From an uncultured Gemmiger sp. (GTDB taxonomy: Bacteria > Bacillota > Clostridia > Oscillospirales > Ruminococcaceae), in the NCBI GenBank assembly GCA_944382805.1, contig CALWNS010000037.1, positions 1 to 20,495 of the forward strand: a stretch of 20,495 nt of DNA. The letters run 5' to 3'. Under the pieces are notes generated by a model. It made no database searches and had not been told where the DNA came from. It worked only from the letters and a program-made list of their open reading frames with translations. The translations under genes and the position numbers were made by a program. Below, piece after piece: positions 5,442 to 14,457 of this stretch. How positions within the stretch are numbered: position 1 is the first letter of the stretch; every line of letters starts with the position of its first letter.

Positions 5442-6947
5442 ATGCCAAACAAAGGCGAAGTTGTGCTGGAAGTCAAAGATATGTGCAAATACTTTGGCGT
5501 CACGGTCGCGCTCGACCATGTCAACTTCACCCTCAAGTCCGGCGAAGTCCGCGGCCTGATCGGCGAAAACGGCAGCGGCAAGTCTACGGTGTCCTCCATC
5601 GCGGCCGGTATGCAGAAGGCTTCCAGCGGCGAGATGTTCTATCTCGGCAAACCCTGGGCGCCCTCCACGGCGCTGGAAGCGCAGAAAGAGGGCATCTGCA
5701 TGATCGTGCAGGAGGCGGGCACCATCCCCAGCATCCCGGTGGCGGATAACATCTTCCTCGGCCACGAGGATCTGTTCTCCTTTGGCCCGTTCGTCAACCA
5801 CCCCAAAATGGTGGCGGCGGCGCAGGCCCTGCTGGATGAACTGGGCATCGGGATCGACGCTTCGGTCGTGACCGGGCGGCTCGACTTGCAGCAGTGCAAG
5901 CTGATCGAGATCGCCAAGGCCATGTACTGGAAGCCCAAGATCCTGGTGGTGGACGAAACGACCACCGCCCTTTCTCAGACCGGGCGCGAACTGCTGTACA
6001 AGCTCATGCGCCGCCTGGCCGACGAGGGCGGCAGCGTGATGTTCATCAGCCACGACCTGGACGAGATGATGACCCAGTGCGACGCCGTGACGGTGCTGCG
6101 TGACGGCCACATCATCGGTTCGCTGAACAAAGACGAATTTGACGGCGACGTGATGAAAAAGATGATGGTCGGCCGCGAGGTCAAAGGCGACTACTACCGC
6201 AGCGATATGGACCCCTATGGCGAGGAGGTCGTGCTGAAGGCCGACTGCATCACCACCCGGCGGGACCTGCTGTGCTTTGACCTGGAGCTGCACAAGGGCG
6301 AGATCCTGGGCATCGGCGGCCTTTCGGAGTGCGGTATGCACACGGTGGGCAAGGCGCTGTTCGGCTACGAAAAGATCCTGGACGGCCGGGTGACCGTCGG
6401 GCCGCAGCACACGGTGGTGAAGGACGTCGAGACCGCCATCAAAAACGGCATGGCCTACACGTCCAAGGACCGCGACCACGAATCGGTCGGCCTGCCCGGC
6501 TCCATCCGCGACAACATCGCATCCACCGGCTACATCAAAAACCTGCTTGTCGGGCCGATCATTTCGTTCAAGAAAGAAAAGGCCTATGTCGAAAAGGAGA
6601 TCACCGACCTGAGCTTAAAATGCGCCAGCCAGTACCACAGCGTCAACACGCTGTCCGGCGGCAACAAGCAGAAGGTCGTGTTCGGCAAGTGGATCGGCGG
6701 CGACGCCGACATCCTGATCCTGGACTGCCCGACCCGCGGCATCGACATCGGCGTAAAGGCTTCGATGTACCAGCTCATCTACAAGATGAAAAAGGAGGGC
6801 CGCTCCATCGTGCTGATCAGCGAGGAACTGCCCGAGCTGATCGGTATGTCCGACCGCATCCTCATCATGAAGGACGGCCAGGTCACGCACGAAGCCATGC
6901 GCGCCGACCACCCGACCGAGCATGACCTGATCGAGTACATGATCTGA
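5442..6947 (+). CDS. CUT2-type sugar ABC importer, fused two-domain ATPase (RbsA/MglA-like)
   Basis: A 501-residue ATPase with two tandem ABC domains that powers sugar uptake. The ATG at 5442 is preferred to the one at 5436 because AGGAGG ends at 5434, leaving 7 bases rather than 1. First domain: Walker A GENGSGKST (41-49), Walker B with VVDE (catalytic Glu172) but followed by TTTAL instead of the usual PTSAL, and a degenerate signature (RLDLQQCK). Second domain: degenerate Walker A (GGLSECGMHTVGKAL), good signature LSGGNKQ (from 404) and LILDCPTRGID, where Cys429 replaces the catalytic Glu. So only one composite ATP site (first Walker A/B with second signature) looks competent, as known for RbsA relatives. 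It leads an operon with two permeases and a lipoprotein; the sugar is unknown. Confidence 0.93.
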   Translation: MPNKGEVVLEVKDMCKYFGVTVALDHVNFTLKSGEVRGLIGENGSGKSTVSSIAAGMQKASSGEMFYLGKPWAPSTALEAQKEGICMIVQEAGTIPSIPVADNIFLGHEDLFSFGPFVNHPKMVAAAQALLDELGIGIDASVVTGRLDLQQCKLIEIAKAMYWKPKILVVDETTTALSQTGRELLYKLMRRLADEGGSVMFISHDLDEMMTQCDAVTVLRDGHIIGSLNKDEFDGDVMKKMMVGREVKGDYYRSDMDPYGEEVVLKADCITTRRDLLCFDLELHKGEILGIGGLSECGMHTVGKALFGYEKILDGRVTVGPQHTVVKDVETAIKNGMAYTSKDRDHESVGLPGSIRDNIASTGYIKNLLVGPIISFKKEKAYVEKEITDLSLKCASQYHSVNTLSGGNKQKVVFGKWIGGDADILILDCPTRGIDIGVKASMYQLIYKMKKEGRSIVLISEELPELIGMSDRILIMKDGQVTHEAMRADHPTEHDLIEYMI

Positions 6948-6963
6948 AAGGAGGAGGCTGTTT

Positions 6964-7923
6964 ATGCAATCGACCCTGTTAAAAGTCAAGGAAAGCCGCT
7001 GGACCAGCCGCCTGCTTTCCCCCATCATCCTGGTTTTGCTCATTCTGGTGTTCGCCATTGCCACCGGCGGCCGCTTCAGCAACCCGCGCAACCTGAAAAT
7101 GATCCTGGAACAGGCGCTGGTCGTGGGCACGGTGGCCACCGGCGCGGTGTTCATCTTCGCCACCGGCAACGTCAACATCTCGATGGGCGCCACCACCGCC
7201 CTGGTCACCACCATCGCGGCCAAGGCCTATATGGCCACCGAGTCGGTGCCGGTCATGTTTCTGGTGGCGCTGGTCGCCGGCGTCATCATCATGGGCCTGA
7301 CCGCCCTGCTCAGCACCTGGCTGGACGTGCGCGTGCTGTACGTCACCGTCGTTATGATGACGCTGCTCTCCTCCATCCAGATGTCCATCCTGGGTTCCGC
7401 CAACATCCAGCTGCCGTATGACATGACCAGCGGCATGGGCGACGCCAATGTCCCGCTGATTTTGTTCATCGTGTTCTTTATCATCGCCACGGTGCTGTTC
7501 CACTTTACGGCGCTGGGCCGCAAGCTGCGCTACATCGGCATCAACGATGTCTGCGCCGAGCTGACCGGCTTCAAGCGCAGCCGTTACCTGCTCATCGCCT
7601 TCCTGGTCGCGGGCGTTGGCGTCGGGTTCGGCGCGCTGTCCACCATCGTGCGCAACGGCACCATCACCACCGACACCTGCTCCACGCTGAACATGGACTG
7701 TATGCTGGCCATCGTGCTGGGCGGTATGTCCTGCTTCGGCGGCAGCCGGTCCAACACCTACTCCGCCATCGTGGGCGCCGTCATGGTCACGGTGCTTAAC
7801 AACGGCCTGCTGATGCTGGGCGTTTCCAACACCATTTTGCAGGCGGTGCGCGGCGTTGTGTTCATCATCCTGGTCTGCGCAAGCCAGACCCGCCCGCAGG
7901 GCCTGCCCAGCCGCGACGGCTGA
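6964..7923 (+). CDS. CUT2-type sugar ABC importer, permease 1 (RbsC-like)
   Basis: A 319-residue membrane protein of the RbsC (BPD_transp_2) family that forms half of the translocation channel. It starts 16 bases after the ATPase stop, with AAAGGAGGAGG in the gap, so the genes are co-transcribed. After a short cytoplasmic start it has about eight to ten hydrophobic segments; the conserved periplasmic-facing motif appears as TGNVNISMGA at 67-76 (RbsC-type proteins have GGIDLSVG here). The C-terminus is hydrophilic (SQTRPQGLPSRDG). The operon encodes a second, clearly different permease, so the channel is probably a heterodimer rather than the homodimer of ribose importers. Confidence 0.9.
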   Translation: MQSTLLKVKESRWTSRLLSPIILVLLILVFAIATGGRFSNPRNLKMILEQALVVGTVATGAVFIFATGNVNISMGATTALVTTIAAKAYMATESVPVMFLVALVAGVIIMGLTALLSTWLDVRVLYVTVVMMTLLSSIQMSILGSANIQLPYDMTSGMGDANVPLILFIVFFIIATVLFHFTALGRKLRYIGINDVCAELTGFKRSRYLLIAFLVAGVGVGFGALSTIVRNGTITTDTCSTLNMDCMLAIVLGGMSCFGGSRSNTYSAIVGAVMVTVLNNGLLMLGVSNTILQAVRGVVFIILVCASQTRPQGLPSRDG

Positions 7924-7986
7924 GCCACCCGCAGTACTTTTGCACAAACGCAAACACAAAATAAAAAACAAAGGAGATTTTCACCT

Positions 7987-9264
7987 ATGAAAAAGCGTAT
8001 GCTCACCTCCGCGGTCGCCATGCTGACCGCCGCCTCCATGCTGGCCGCCTGCGGCGCCACCGGCAGCGAATCCGCCGCCGAGACCGAGAGCGACACCTCC
8101 TCGGCCGCCACCGAAGAAGCCACCGGCGAAGAAGCCGCCGCCACCGGCGAGTTTGAGCCGATGACCATCGCCTACGCCACCAACGCCACCGATGAAGTGT
8201 TCGCCACCATGAAGGACGCGTTCGACAACGTCATCGGCCCCGCGCTGAACATCGAGTTCACCTACTCCGAGCCCCTCAGCGACACCGGCGCGCTGACTAC
8301 CTTTATCGAAAACTCCTACGCCGCCGGCGCGGACGCCGTCATCACCAACCTGTCCTCCTCCATCGACCAGGCGGCCGGCGTGTGCGAGGATCTGGGCCTG
8401 TACTTTGTGGGCATTTCCTCTTCGGATGCGGTCGAGAACGCCGACCTGCCGCACTACCTGTCGGTGGCCGGCGCTTCGGCTGAAGGCTACGGCGAATCCT
8501 ACGCCAGCGTCATCAAGGACGTGATCGGTGATGACGGCGAAGAGCACGGCATCCTGATCCTGTCCGGCGCGGCCGCTTACGGCGCCACCAGCTTTATCGA
8601 GGGCACCGCCGGCTCGCTGCGCGCGCTGGAGGAAGTGTACGGCCTGACCTACACCGAGGACATCGACACCCTGGCCACCACCGCCACCCAGATCGATGCC
8701 GAGAACGACAAGGGCATCAAGATCACCATCTTCCCCGGTATGGCCGACCTGGCCACCAACGTAAGCCCGCTGCTGCAGACCGGCGAATATGACGTCGTGG
8801 TCGGCACCACCAACATCTACGACTCGCTGGGCGTGGCTGTCAACGAGGTGGAGGAAGCGCTTGATATGGACATCAAGTTCATCACCCGCGCCACCTTCAA
8901 CGACGCCATCTCCGCCGCCTTCAACGGCACCGACTCCCAGGGCAGCCCCGTCATCGACGGCATGGTCTGCAACGGCACCTACGAGAACGTGTCCGCCGTC
9001 ATCATGCTGCGCAACGCCTTTGACGGCAACGTGGACAATATGCGCGACTCCGACGGCACCTGCAGCCGCGTGCCCGGCATGATCCCCCTGGCCATCAGCA
9101 GCGTGGAGGACTATAACACCCTGTCCAGCGCGGATATCCCCTACTCCTTTGTGACTACCGAGGATATTCTCTCCCTGTGCGGCGCGGACGTGACCTGGCA
9201 GGACATCGATGAATTCGGCGCCAGCCTGACCACCGAGAACATCGTCGCCAAGTTCAGCGCGTAA
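7987..9264 (+). CDS. sugar ABC importer, substrate-binding lipoprotein
   Basis: A 425-residue extracellular binding protein. The signal is a textbook lipoprotein signal: MKKRM, hydrophobic core, lipobox LAAC with Cys22, then an acidic Ser/Thr/Glu/Ala linker to about residue 55. The mature part begins EPMTIAYATNATDEVFATMKDA and alternates beta strands and helices in the style of type I periplasmic-binding proteins (sugar-binding LacI/RbsB fold), with GADAVITNLSSSIDQA and YDVVVGTTNIYDSLGVAV as typical strand-loop-helix units. AAAGGAG lies about 11 bases before the start in an A-rich 60-base gap. It sits between the two permease genes, an unusual order. Ligand unknown; expected to be a sugar or small oligosaccharide that feeds the downstream enzymes. 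Confidence 0.9.
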   Translation: MKKRMLTSAVAMLTAASMLAACGATGSESAAETESDTSSAATEEATGEEAAATGEFEPMTIAYATNATDEVFATMKDAFDNVIGPALNIEFTYSEPLSDTGALTTFIENSYAAGADAVITNLSSSIDQAAGVCEDLGLYFVGISSSDAVENADLPHYLSVAGASAEGYGESYASVIKDVIGDDGEEHGILILSGAAAYGATSFIEGTAGSLRALEEVYGLTYTEDIDTLATTATQIDAENDKGIKITIFPGMADLATNVSPLLQTGEYDVVVGTTNIYDSLGVAVNEVEEALDMDIKFITRATFNDAISAAFNGTDSQGSPVIDGMVCNGTYENVSAVIMLRNAFDGNVDNMRDSDGTCSRVPGMIPLAISSVEDYNTLSSADIPYSFVTTEDILSLCGADVTWQDIDEFGASLTTENIVAKFSA

Positions 9265-9304
9265 TGCCCCCCGCCCCCTCTGATACGAAACGGAGGAATC
9301 TGAC

Positions 9305-10336
9305 ATGAAACAACAGAACAAGGCCGTCAAGCTGCTCAAAAGCGTGGTGGCTACGGTGGCCCTGCCGCTGGCCGTGTGGGCCATCATGGAGGTCATTGCC
9401 GTTGTGTTCACCGGCTCGCACGTCATCAGCTCCAACCTGGACGTGCGCAACCTGATCCGCTCGGCCGGCATCTCGGCCGCCATCGCGTTCGCCCTTTCCA
9501 TGAACATCACCAGCGGCCGTATGGACCTTTCGCTCGGTTCCCAGCGCGTGGCCGCCACCATCCTGGGCGGCGTTGTGGCCGAAGCCCTGGGCCTGGGCGG
9601 CGTGTGGGTGCTGATCTTTGCGCTGGTCTTTGGCACCGTCCTGGGCGCGGTCGTGGGCGTGCTTTACGTCACGCTGCGCATCCCGCCCATGGTGCTGGGC
9701 ATCGGCATGGCCTGCATTTATGAATGCTTCGGCTTTGCCGCCACCGACGGCGTGGGCCTGCGCCTGGTCGGCACCGAGGGCGTGGACCTTTTGAGCAACA
9801 TGAACTTTACCATCGTGGTGGTGCTGATCATCCTGGTGGCCATGCTCATCCTGATGACCTACACCAAGTTCAGCTACAAGTTCCGCGCCGTGCGCGGCTC
9901 GCAGCAAATCGCCCGCAACTCCGGCATCAACATCTTTGTCAACGTCGCGCTGTGCTACCTGGTGGCCGGCCTGGTCGTTTCGGCCTCCGGCGTGCTGGAC
10001 GCCGCGTTTGCCGGCTCGATGGCCGCCTCCATGGGCCTGACCAGCAACGGCTCGGTCATGCAGAATATGTTCCCCATGATGATCGGCTGCAACTTCCTTT
10101 CCAAGTATGTCAACCAGTCGGTCGGCATCGTGTCCGCCGCGGTGGCCGTGCGCATCATGACCATGGGGCTCAACTGCTTTAATATGTCCGAGGCCATGAG
10201 CAACAGCATCAATATGTTCCTGTTCATCGCCTACCTGGTCTGGCAGTCCAACGCCTGGAAGCTCGACCGTATGCGCGCCGACAAAAAGCGCATTGCCGAA
10301 GCCAAAGCCTTTAAGGCAGCGCGCGCGGCCGCCTGA
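9305..10336 (+). CDS. CUT2-type sugar ABC importer, permease 2 (RbsC-like)
   Basis: A 343-residue RbsC-family membrane protein, the second channel subunit. GGAGG stands about nine bases before the ATG, 40 bases after the lipoprotein stop. Hydrophobic segments span most of the chain; the family motif reads GRMDLSLG at 71-78, closer to the RbsC form than in permease 1. The sequence is otherwise very different from permease 1, so the pair did not arise by recent duplication. The C-terminal tail is basic and helical (RMRADKKRIAEAKAFKAARAAA region). It is the last gene before a strong terminator. Confidence 0.9.
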   Translation: MKQQNKAVKLLKSVVATVALPLAVWAIMEVIAVVFTGSHVISSNLDVRNLIRSAGISAAIAFALSMNITSGRMDLSLGSQRVAATILGGVVAEALGLGGVWVLIFALVFGTVLGAVVGVLYVTLRIPPMVLGIGMACIYECFGFAATDGVGLRLVGTEGVDLLSNMNFTIVVVLIILVAMLILMTYTKFSYKFRAVRGSQQIARNSGINIFVNVALCYLVAGLVVSASGVLDAAFAGSMAASMGLTSNGSVMQNMFPMMIGCNFLSKYVNQSVGIVSAAVAVRIMTMGLNCFNMSEAMSNSINMFLFIAYLVWQSNAWKLDRMRADKKRIAEAKAFKAARAAA

Positions 10337-10393
10337 ACCCATTAGCGATTCCCGGAACTATCTCCTTTCCCAACGCAGCCGCATCCTGCGGGG

Positions 10394-10429
10394 AAACGCG
10401 GGGCGGCGCTGTGCCGCCCCGCGTTTTTT
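10394..10429 (+). terminator. intrinsic terminator after the ABC importer genes
   Basis: Stem of up to 14 bp, AAACGCGGGGCGGC (10394-10407) / GCCGCCCCGCGTTT (10413-10426), loop GCTGT, T-run at 10424-10429. It separates the importer from the enzyme genes. The 50 bases between it and the next ribosome binding site show no convincing promoter, so the enzymes may depend on partial readthrough. Confidence 0.9.
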
Positions 10430-10495
10430 GCGGCACGCAGACCCGCAGCCCGGAATACAGTCATACCGTAAAGAAAAGAAGAAGGAGGCTCGCTT

Positions 10496-12697
10496 ATGCG
10501 AACAGTCCTGCCCCTGCAAAACGGCTGGCAGTTTGCCCGCCTGCCGCAGCCGGACGCGGCCCCGCCGGCCGCGCAGACGCTTGCGTGGCAAAGCGTGGCG
10601 CTGCCGCATATCTGGAACCGGGACGACCCGGCCGCCGCCGGCTGCGTGTGCTACCGCTGCGAGTTTGCGGCCGACCCCGCCTGGCAGGGCGGCTGCGCCT
10701 ACCTGGCGTTTGACGCCGTGTGCGGCGCGGCGCGCGTGTTTTTGAACGGCCGCCTGCTGGGCGAACACCGCGGCAGCTACGCCCGGTTTGTGCTGCCGGC
10801 GCCCCTGGCCGCGCGCAACGTGCTGGAAATTTTGGCCGACAACACCCGCTACGAGGACATCAACCCCCTGACCGGCGACTTTACCTATTGGGGCGGCGTG
10901 GCGCGCCCGGTCAGCCTGCTGGTGCTGCCCGCCGCCCACTTTGACCCCAGTTATTATGGCGCGCCGGGGCTTGCGATCCTGCGCGCGGGCGCAGACGGCG
11001 TTTTGCAGGTAAATGCCCGGCTGAAAAACGCCGCCGGCTGCACCGTGCGCTATACCGTCACGGACGCCGCCGGCGCCCCCGTGGCCGAAGCCGAAGCCCC
11101 CGCCGATTCGCCCGCCGCCGCCCTGGCGGTGGCCGCCCCCCGCCTGTGGAACGGCACGGCCGACCCCTACCTGTACCGCTGCACGGCCCGCCTGTTGCGC
11201 GGCGGCGCGGTGCTGGACGAGGAGGCGCTGGCGTTCGGCTTCCGCGATATAGCGCTGGACGCCGAAAAGGGCTTTTTGCTCAACGGCCGGCCGCTGCGCC
11301 TGAACGGCGTGGCCCGCCACCACGACCGCGAGGGCGCGGCCTGCGCGCTGACCGAAGAACAGATCCGCCAGGATTTTGCCATCCTGCGGGACATCGGGGC
11401 CAACGCGGTGCGGCTTTCCCACTACCAGCACCCGCAGCTCGTATACGACCTGTGCGACCAGGCGGGTCTGGCGGCCTGGGCCGAGATCCCCATGCTGGCC
11501 ATGCCGCAGGGCAATACCGCCGTGTACGAAAACGCCCGCTCCCAGCTCACCGAGCTGATTTTGCAAAACCGGCACCACCCGGCCATCTGCTTTTGGGGCG
11601 TGCAGAACGAGATCGCCATGATGGGCGAATACCTGGGTATGTACGCCCAGGTCAAAGCGCTGCACGCCCTGGCCAAAAGCCTGGACCCCGGCCGCCTGAC
11701 CGGCGCAGCCAACCTGTACAGCGTAAAAAACAACAGCCAGCTGAACTTTTTGACCGACGCCGTCGGCTACAACATCTATTTTGGCTGGTATTACGGCGAA
11801 CTGGCGGACTACGCGCCGTTTTTTGCCAAATTCCATGCCGAAAACCCCGGCGTGCCCCTGGGCGTGACCGAATACGGCGTGGACTGCAACCCGCAGTACC
11901 ACAGCGACGCCCCCGAATGCAAGGATTATACCGAGGAGTTCCAGTGCCTTTTCCACGAAAAAGCCTACGCCGCCATGCAGGCGGACCGGCGGCTGTGGGG
12001 CACCTTTGTGTGGAACCTGTTCGATTTTTCCAGCGCCATCCGGGACGAAGGCGGCGTCAAGGCCCGCAACCTCAAGGGCCTGGTCAGCTGGGACCGCAGC
12101 TTAAAAAAAGACGCCTACTATTATTACAAAGCCCAGTGGAGCGCCGCGCCGTTCGTACACCTGTGCGGCCGCCGGTACCAGAGCCGCTGCGCACAGACCG
12201 TCACGGTCAAAGCCTACTCCAACCAGCCGGCGGTGGCGCTGTATGTAAACGGCCGCCTGTTTGCCGAAACGGCGGGCCAAAACGGCGTGTTCGCCTTTGC
12301 CGGCGTGCCGCTGGGCGCGGATACCTGCCTGGAAGCCCGCGCCGACAGCGCGCGCGATTCCATGGTGCTGCGCCGCGTGAGCGAGGCGGACAAGCGCTAC
12401 ACCTACCCCAAAAAGGGCCAGGGCAACCGCGTGACCAACTGGTTCAAGCAGCAGCCGGCCGAAGTCGACCTGTTCCCGGCGGGGCGGTATTCCATCAGCG
12501 ACAAGATGGGCGACCTGCTGGCCAACCAAGAGACCGCCGCCATTTTGCAGGAGCTGCTGCCCGCCATTGCCGGCGACCCGCGCGCGCGCAAAATGGGCGG
12601 CATGACGCTGATGCGCATCCTGGACTATAACGCCGACGCCGTCAGCGAGGAACAGGCCCTGGCCGTGAACGCCCGGCTGAACCGGGTGGAAAAATAG
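10496..12697 (+). CDS. glycoside hydrolase family 2 protein (beta-galactosidase/beta-glucuronidase type)
   Basis: A 733-residue retaining beta-glycosidase with AAGGAGG eight bases before the start. Layout: beta-sandwich sugar-binding domain (about 1-150), Ig-like domain (about 155-255), TIM barrel (about 260-560) and a C-terminal beta domain (VALYVNGRLFAETAG at about 580) of the type seen in many GH2 enzymes. The acid/base is Glu372 in FWGVQNEIAM and the nucleophile is Glu459 in GVTEYGVD. FLLNGRPLRLNGVARHHDREG at the barrel entry is a GH2 hallmark. There is no signal peptide, so it works in the cytoplasm. Substrate specificity (galactoside, glucuronide, mannoside) cannot be decided here. The gene ends in TAG. 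It opens the catabolic cluster with sulfatase and GH3 next to it. Confidence 0.92.
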   Translation: MRTVLPLQNGWQFARLPQPDAAPPAAQTLAWQSVALPHIWNRDDPAAAGCVCYRCEFAADPAWQGGCAYLAFDAVCGAARVFLNGRLLGEHRGSYARFVLPAPLAARNVLEILADNTRYEDINPLTGDFTYWGGVARPVSLLVLPAAHFDPSYYGAPGLAILRAGADGVLQVNARLKNAAGCTVRYTVTDAAGAPVAEAEAPADSPAAALAVAAPRLWNGTADPYLYRCTARLLRGGAVLDEEALAFGFRDIALDAEKGFLLNGRPLRLNGVARHHDREGAACALTEEQIRQDFAILRDIGANAVRLSHYQHPQLVYDLCDQAGLAAWAEIPMLAMPQGNTAVYENARSQLTELILQNRHHPAICFWGVQNEIAMMGEYLGMYAQVKALHALAKSLDPGRLTGAANLYSVKNNSQLNFLTDAVGYNIYFGWYYGELADYAPFFAKFHAENPGVPLGVTEYGVDCNPQYHSDAPECKDYTEEFQCLFHEKAYAAMQADRRLWGTFVWNLFDFSSAIRDEGGVKARNLKGLVSWDRSLKKDAYYYYKAQWSAAPFVHLCGRRYQSRCAQTVTVKAYSNQPAVALYVNGRLFAETAGQNGVFAFAGVPLGADTCLEARADSARDSMVLRRVSEADKRYTYPKKGQGNRVTNWFKQQPAEVDLFPAGRYSISDKMGDLLANQETAAILQELLPAIAGDPRARKMGGMTLMRILDYNADAVSEEQALAVNARLNRVEK

Positions 12698-12700
12698 GAG

Positions 12701-12780
12701 TGCGTTTGCCTTTTGCCGATAGCAATTCAAAGTAGCGACATCCCGGAGGCCTGCCGCCTCCCTTTGACAGGGGAGGCACA
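12701..12780. repeat. diverged copy of the palindromic repeat element, inside the operon
   Basis: GCC(G)CCTCCCTTTGACAGGGGAGGC at 12753-12777 matches the 25-bp units at 2404-2428 and 2446-2470 except for two A-to-G changes. The flanks also match the larger element in order: TGCGTTTG (12701), CAATTCAAAGTAGCGACATCCC-like bases, then GGCCTGCC. It fills the GH2-sulfatase gap and ends a few bases before the sulfatase ribosome binding site. Confidence 0.6.
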
Positions 12781-12798
12781 GAGGAAAGGAGGTTTTAT

Positions 12799-14424
12799 AT
12801 GCCAAAACACCCCCACATCATCATTTTTAACCCGGACGAAATGCGCTGGGACACCATGGGCCACATGGGCAACCCGGCGGCGTGTACGCCGTTCTTGGAC
12901 GGATTTGCCAAAACCGAGGCGGTCTCGTTTGCCAATGCCTACTGCCAGAACCCGGTCTGCGTGCCCAGCCGGTGCAGCTTTTTTACCGGGCTGTACCCCC
13001 ATGTACACGGCCACCGCACCATGAGCTACCTGCTGCACCCCGGCGAGGAAACGCTGTTCACCGAGCTGAAAGCCGCCGGTTACAGCGTGTGGATGAACGA
13101 CCGCAACGACCTGTGCGCCGCGCAGGAACCCGGCTGGGTCGAAGCCCAGGCCGATACCGTCTACAGCGCCGCCGGCCCCGCCGCGCCCGGCCCGCTGAAC
13201 AAAGCGCAGCGCGGTGAGCCGGGCGGGCCGTACTACTACTCCCACTTTGAGGGGCAGCTTGGCCTGGACGCGCAGGGCCGCAACTACAGCCGGGACGACC
13301 AGGCCGTGGACGCCGCCATCGCGCGCATCGGGCAGTGGAAGCCCGGCGACGCGCCGCTGTGCGTGTTTTTGGGCCTTTTGTACCCGCACGTGCCCTATGA
13401 GGTCGAAGAACCGTATTTTTCGGCCATAGACCGGCGCAAGCTGCTGCCCCGCACCCGGTGGGAAAACTGCCGCGGCAAAAGCCGTATGCTGGAAATGATC
13501 CGCCACTACCAGAACATGGAGGCGCTGACCGAGCCGGAATGGGACGAGCTGCGCGCGGTCTACCTGGGGATGTGCGCCAAGGTGGACGCCCAGTTCGCCC
13601 GCCTGTGCGGCGCGCTGCGGCAGGCCGGCATCTATGACGACTGCGCGATCTTTTTCCTGTCCGACCACGGCGATTTTGCCGGCGACTACGGCCTGGACGA
13701 AAAGGCGCAGAACGCCTTTGAGGACTGCCTGACCCGCGTGCCGCTGCTGATAAAGCCGCCCAAGGGCACGCCGCTGGACCCCGGCGTGAGCGAAAGCCTG
13801 GTGGAGCTGGTCGATTTTTACGCCACTGCCATGGACCTGGCCGGCGTGCGCCCCGGCCGCACCCACTTTGGCCGCAGCCTGCGCCCCGTGCTGGCCGACC
13901 GCGCCGCCGCCGTGCGCAGCGTGGTCTTTTGCGAGGGCGGCCGCCTGCCCGGCGAGACCCAGTGCGACGAATACCACCAGGAAAACGGCGGCACGGCGCA
14001 GGAAACCGACGTCTACTGGCCCAAAAAGATGGCCCAGGCCGACGACGAGGCCCACGCCAAGGCCACGATGGCGCGCGATAGGCGGTTCAAGTACATCCGT
14101 CGCAGCGCCGGCCGCGACGAGCTGTACGATTTGGACGACGACCCGCGCGAGACCGAAAACCGCATTGACGACCCCGTGCTGGCCCCGGTGCGCGACCGCC
14201 TGCGCGGCGAAATGCTGGACTGGCTGCAAACCACCGCCGACGTGGTGCCCCCGCAGTTCGACCGCCGCATGACCGACGGCTGCCTGTTTTCCATGGTGCG
14301 CCACCTGATCCCCGCCGGCCGCGAGGAGGAGGTGCGGGCCGTCATCCGCGGCGGCATCGGCATCGGCGCGCTGTTCGGCTACTGCATGGAGCTGAACAAA
14401 CAGGCCGGGCAAAAACCCGAATGA
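12799..14424 (+). CDS. Cys-type sulfatase (alkaline phosphatase superfamily)
   Basis: A 541-residue sulfatase; GAAAGGAGG lies eight bases before the ATG. The active-site signature C-x-P-x-R is present as Cys54-Val-Pro-Ser-Arg58 in NPVCVPSRCSFFTGLYPHVHG; the Cys must be oxidised to formylglycine, in anaerobes by a radical SAM maturase (anSME). Metal-site residues are visible at the N-terminus (NPDEMRWD, Asp13 region) and in FLSDHGDFAGDYGLDEK at about residues 288-304. The C-terminal region holds the usual DELYDLDDDPRETEN stretch. There is no signal peptide, so it acts on imported, already small substrates in the cytoplasm. It could instead be a phosphonate or phosphate diester hydrolase of the same fold, but its glycosidase neighbours favour sulfated sugars. 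Confidence 0.9.
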   Translation: MPKHPHIIIFNPDEMRWDTMGHMGNPAACTPFLDGFAKTEAVSFANAYCQNPVCVPSRCSFFTGLYPHVHGHRTMSYLLHPGEETLFTELKAAGYSVWMNDRNDLCAAQEPGWVEAQADTVYSAAGPAAPGPLNKAQRGEPGGPYYYSHFEGQLGLDAQGRNYSRDDQAVDAAIARIGQWKPGDAPLCVFLGLLYPHVPYEVEEPYFSAIDRRKLLPRTRWENCRGKSRMLEMIRHYQNMEALTEPEWDELRAVYLGMCAKVDAQFARLCGALRQAGIYDDCAIFFLSDHGDFAGDYGLDEKAQNAFEDCLTRVPLLIKPPKGTPLDPGVSESLVELVDFYATAMDLAGVRPGRTHFGRSLRPVLADRAAAVRSVVFCEGGRLPGETQCDEYHQENGGTAQETDVYWPKKMAQADDEAHAKATMARDRRFKYIRRSAGRDELYDLDDDPRETENRIDDPVLAPVRDRLRGEMLDWLQTTADVVPPQFDRRMTDGCLFSMVRHLIPAGREEEVRAVIRGGIGIGALFGYCMELNKQAGQKPE

Positions 14425-14457
14425 CCCCCACACATCACACCCAGGAGGTATACGACT

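Noticed and set aside
7981..9636. A 551-residue minus-strand frame over the binding lipoprotein
   Set aside because: Same shadow effect; the plus strand has a lipobox, ribosome binding site and operon continuity.
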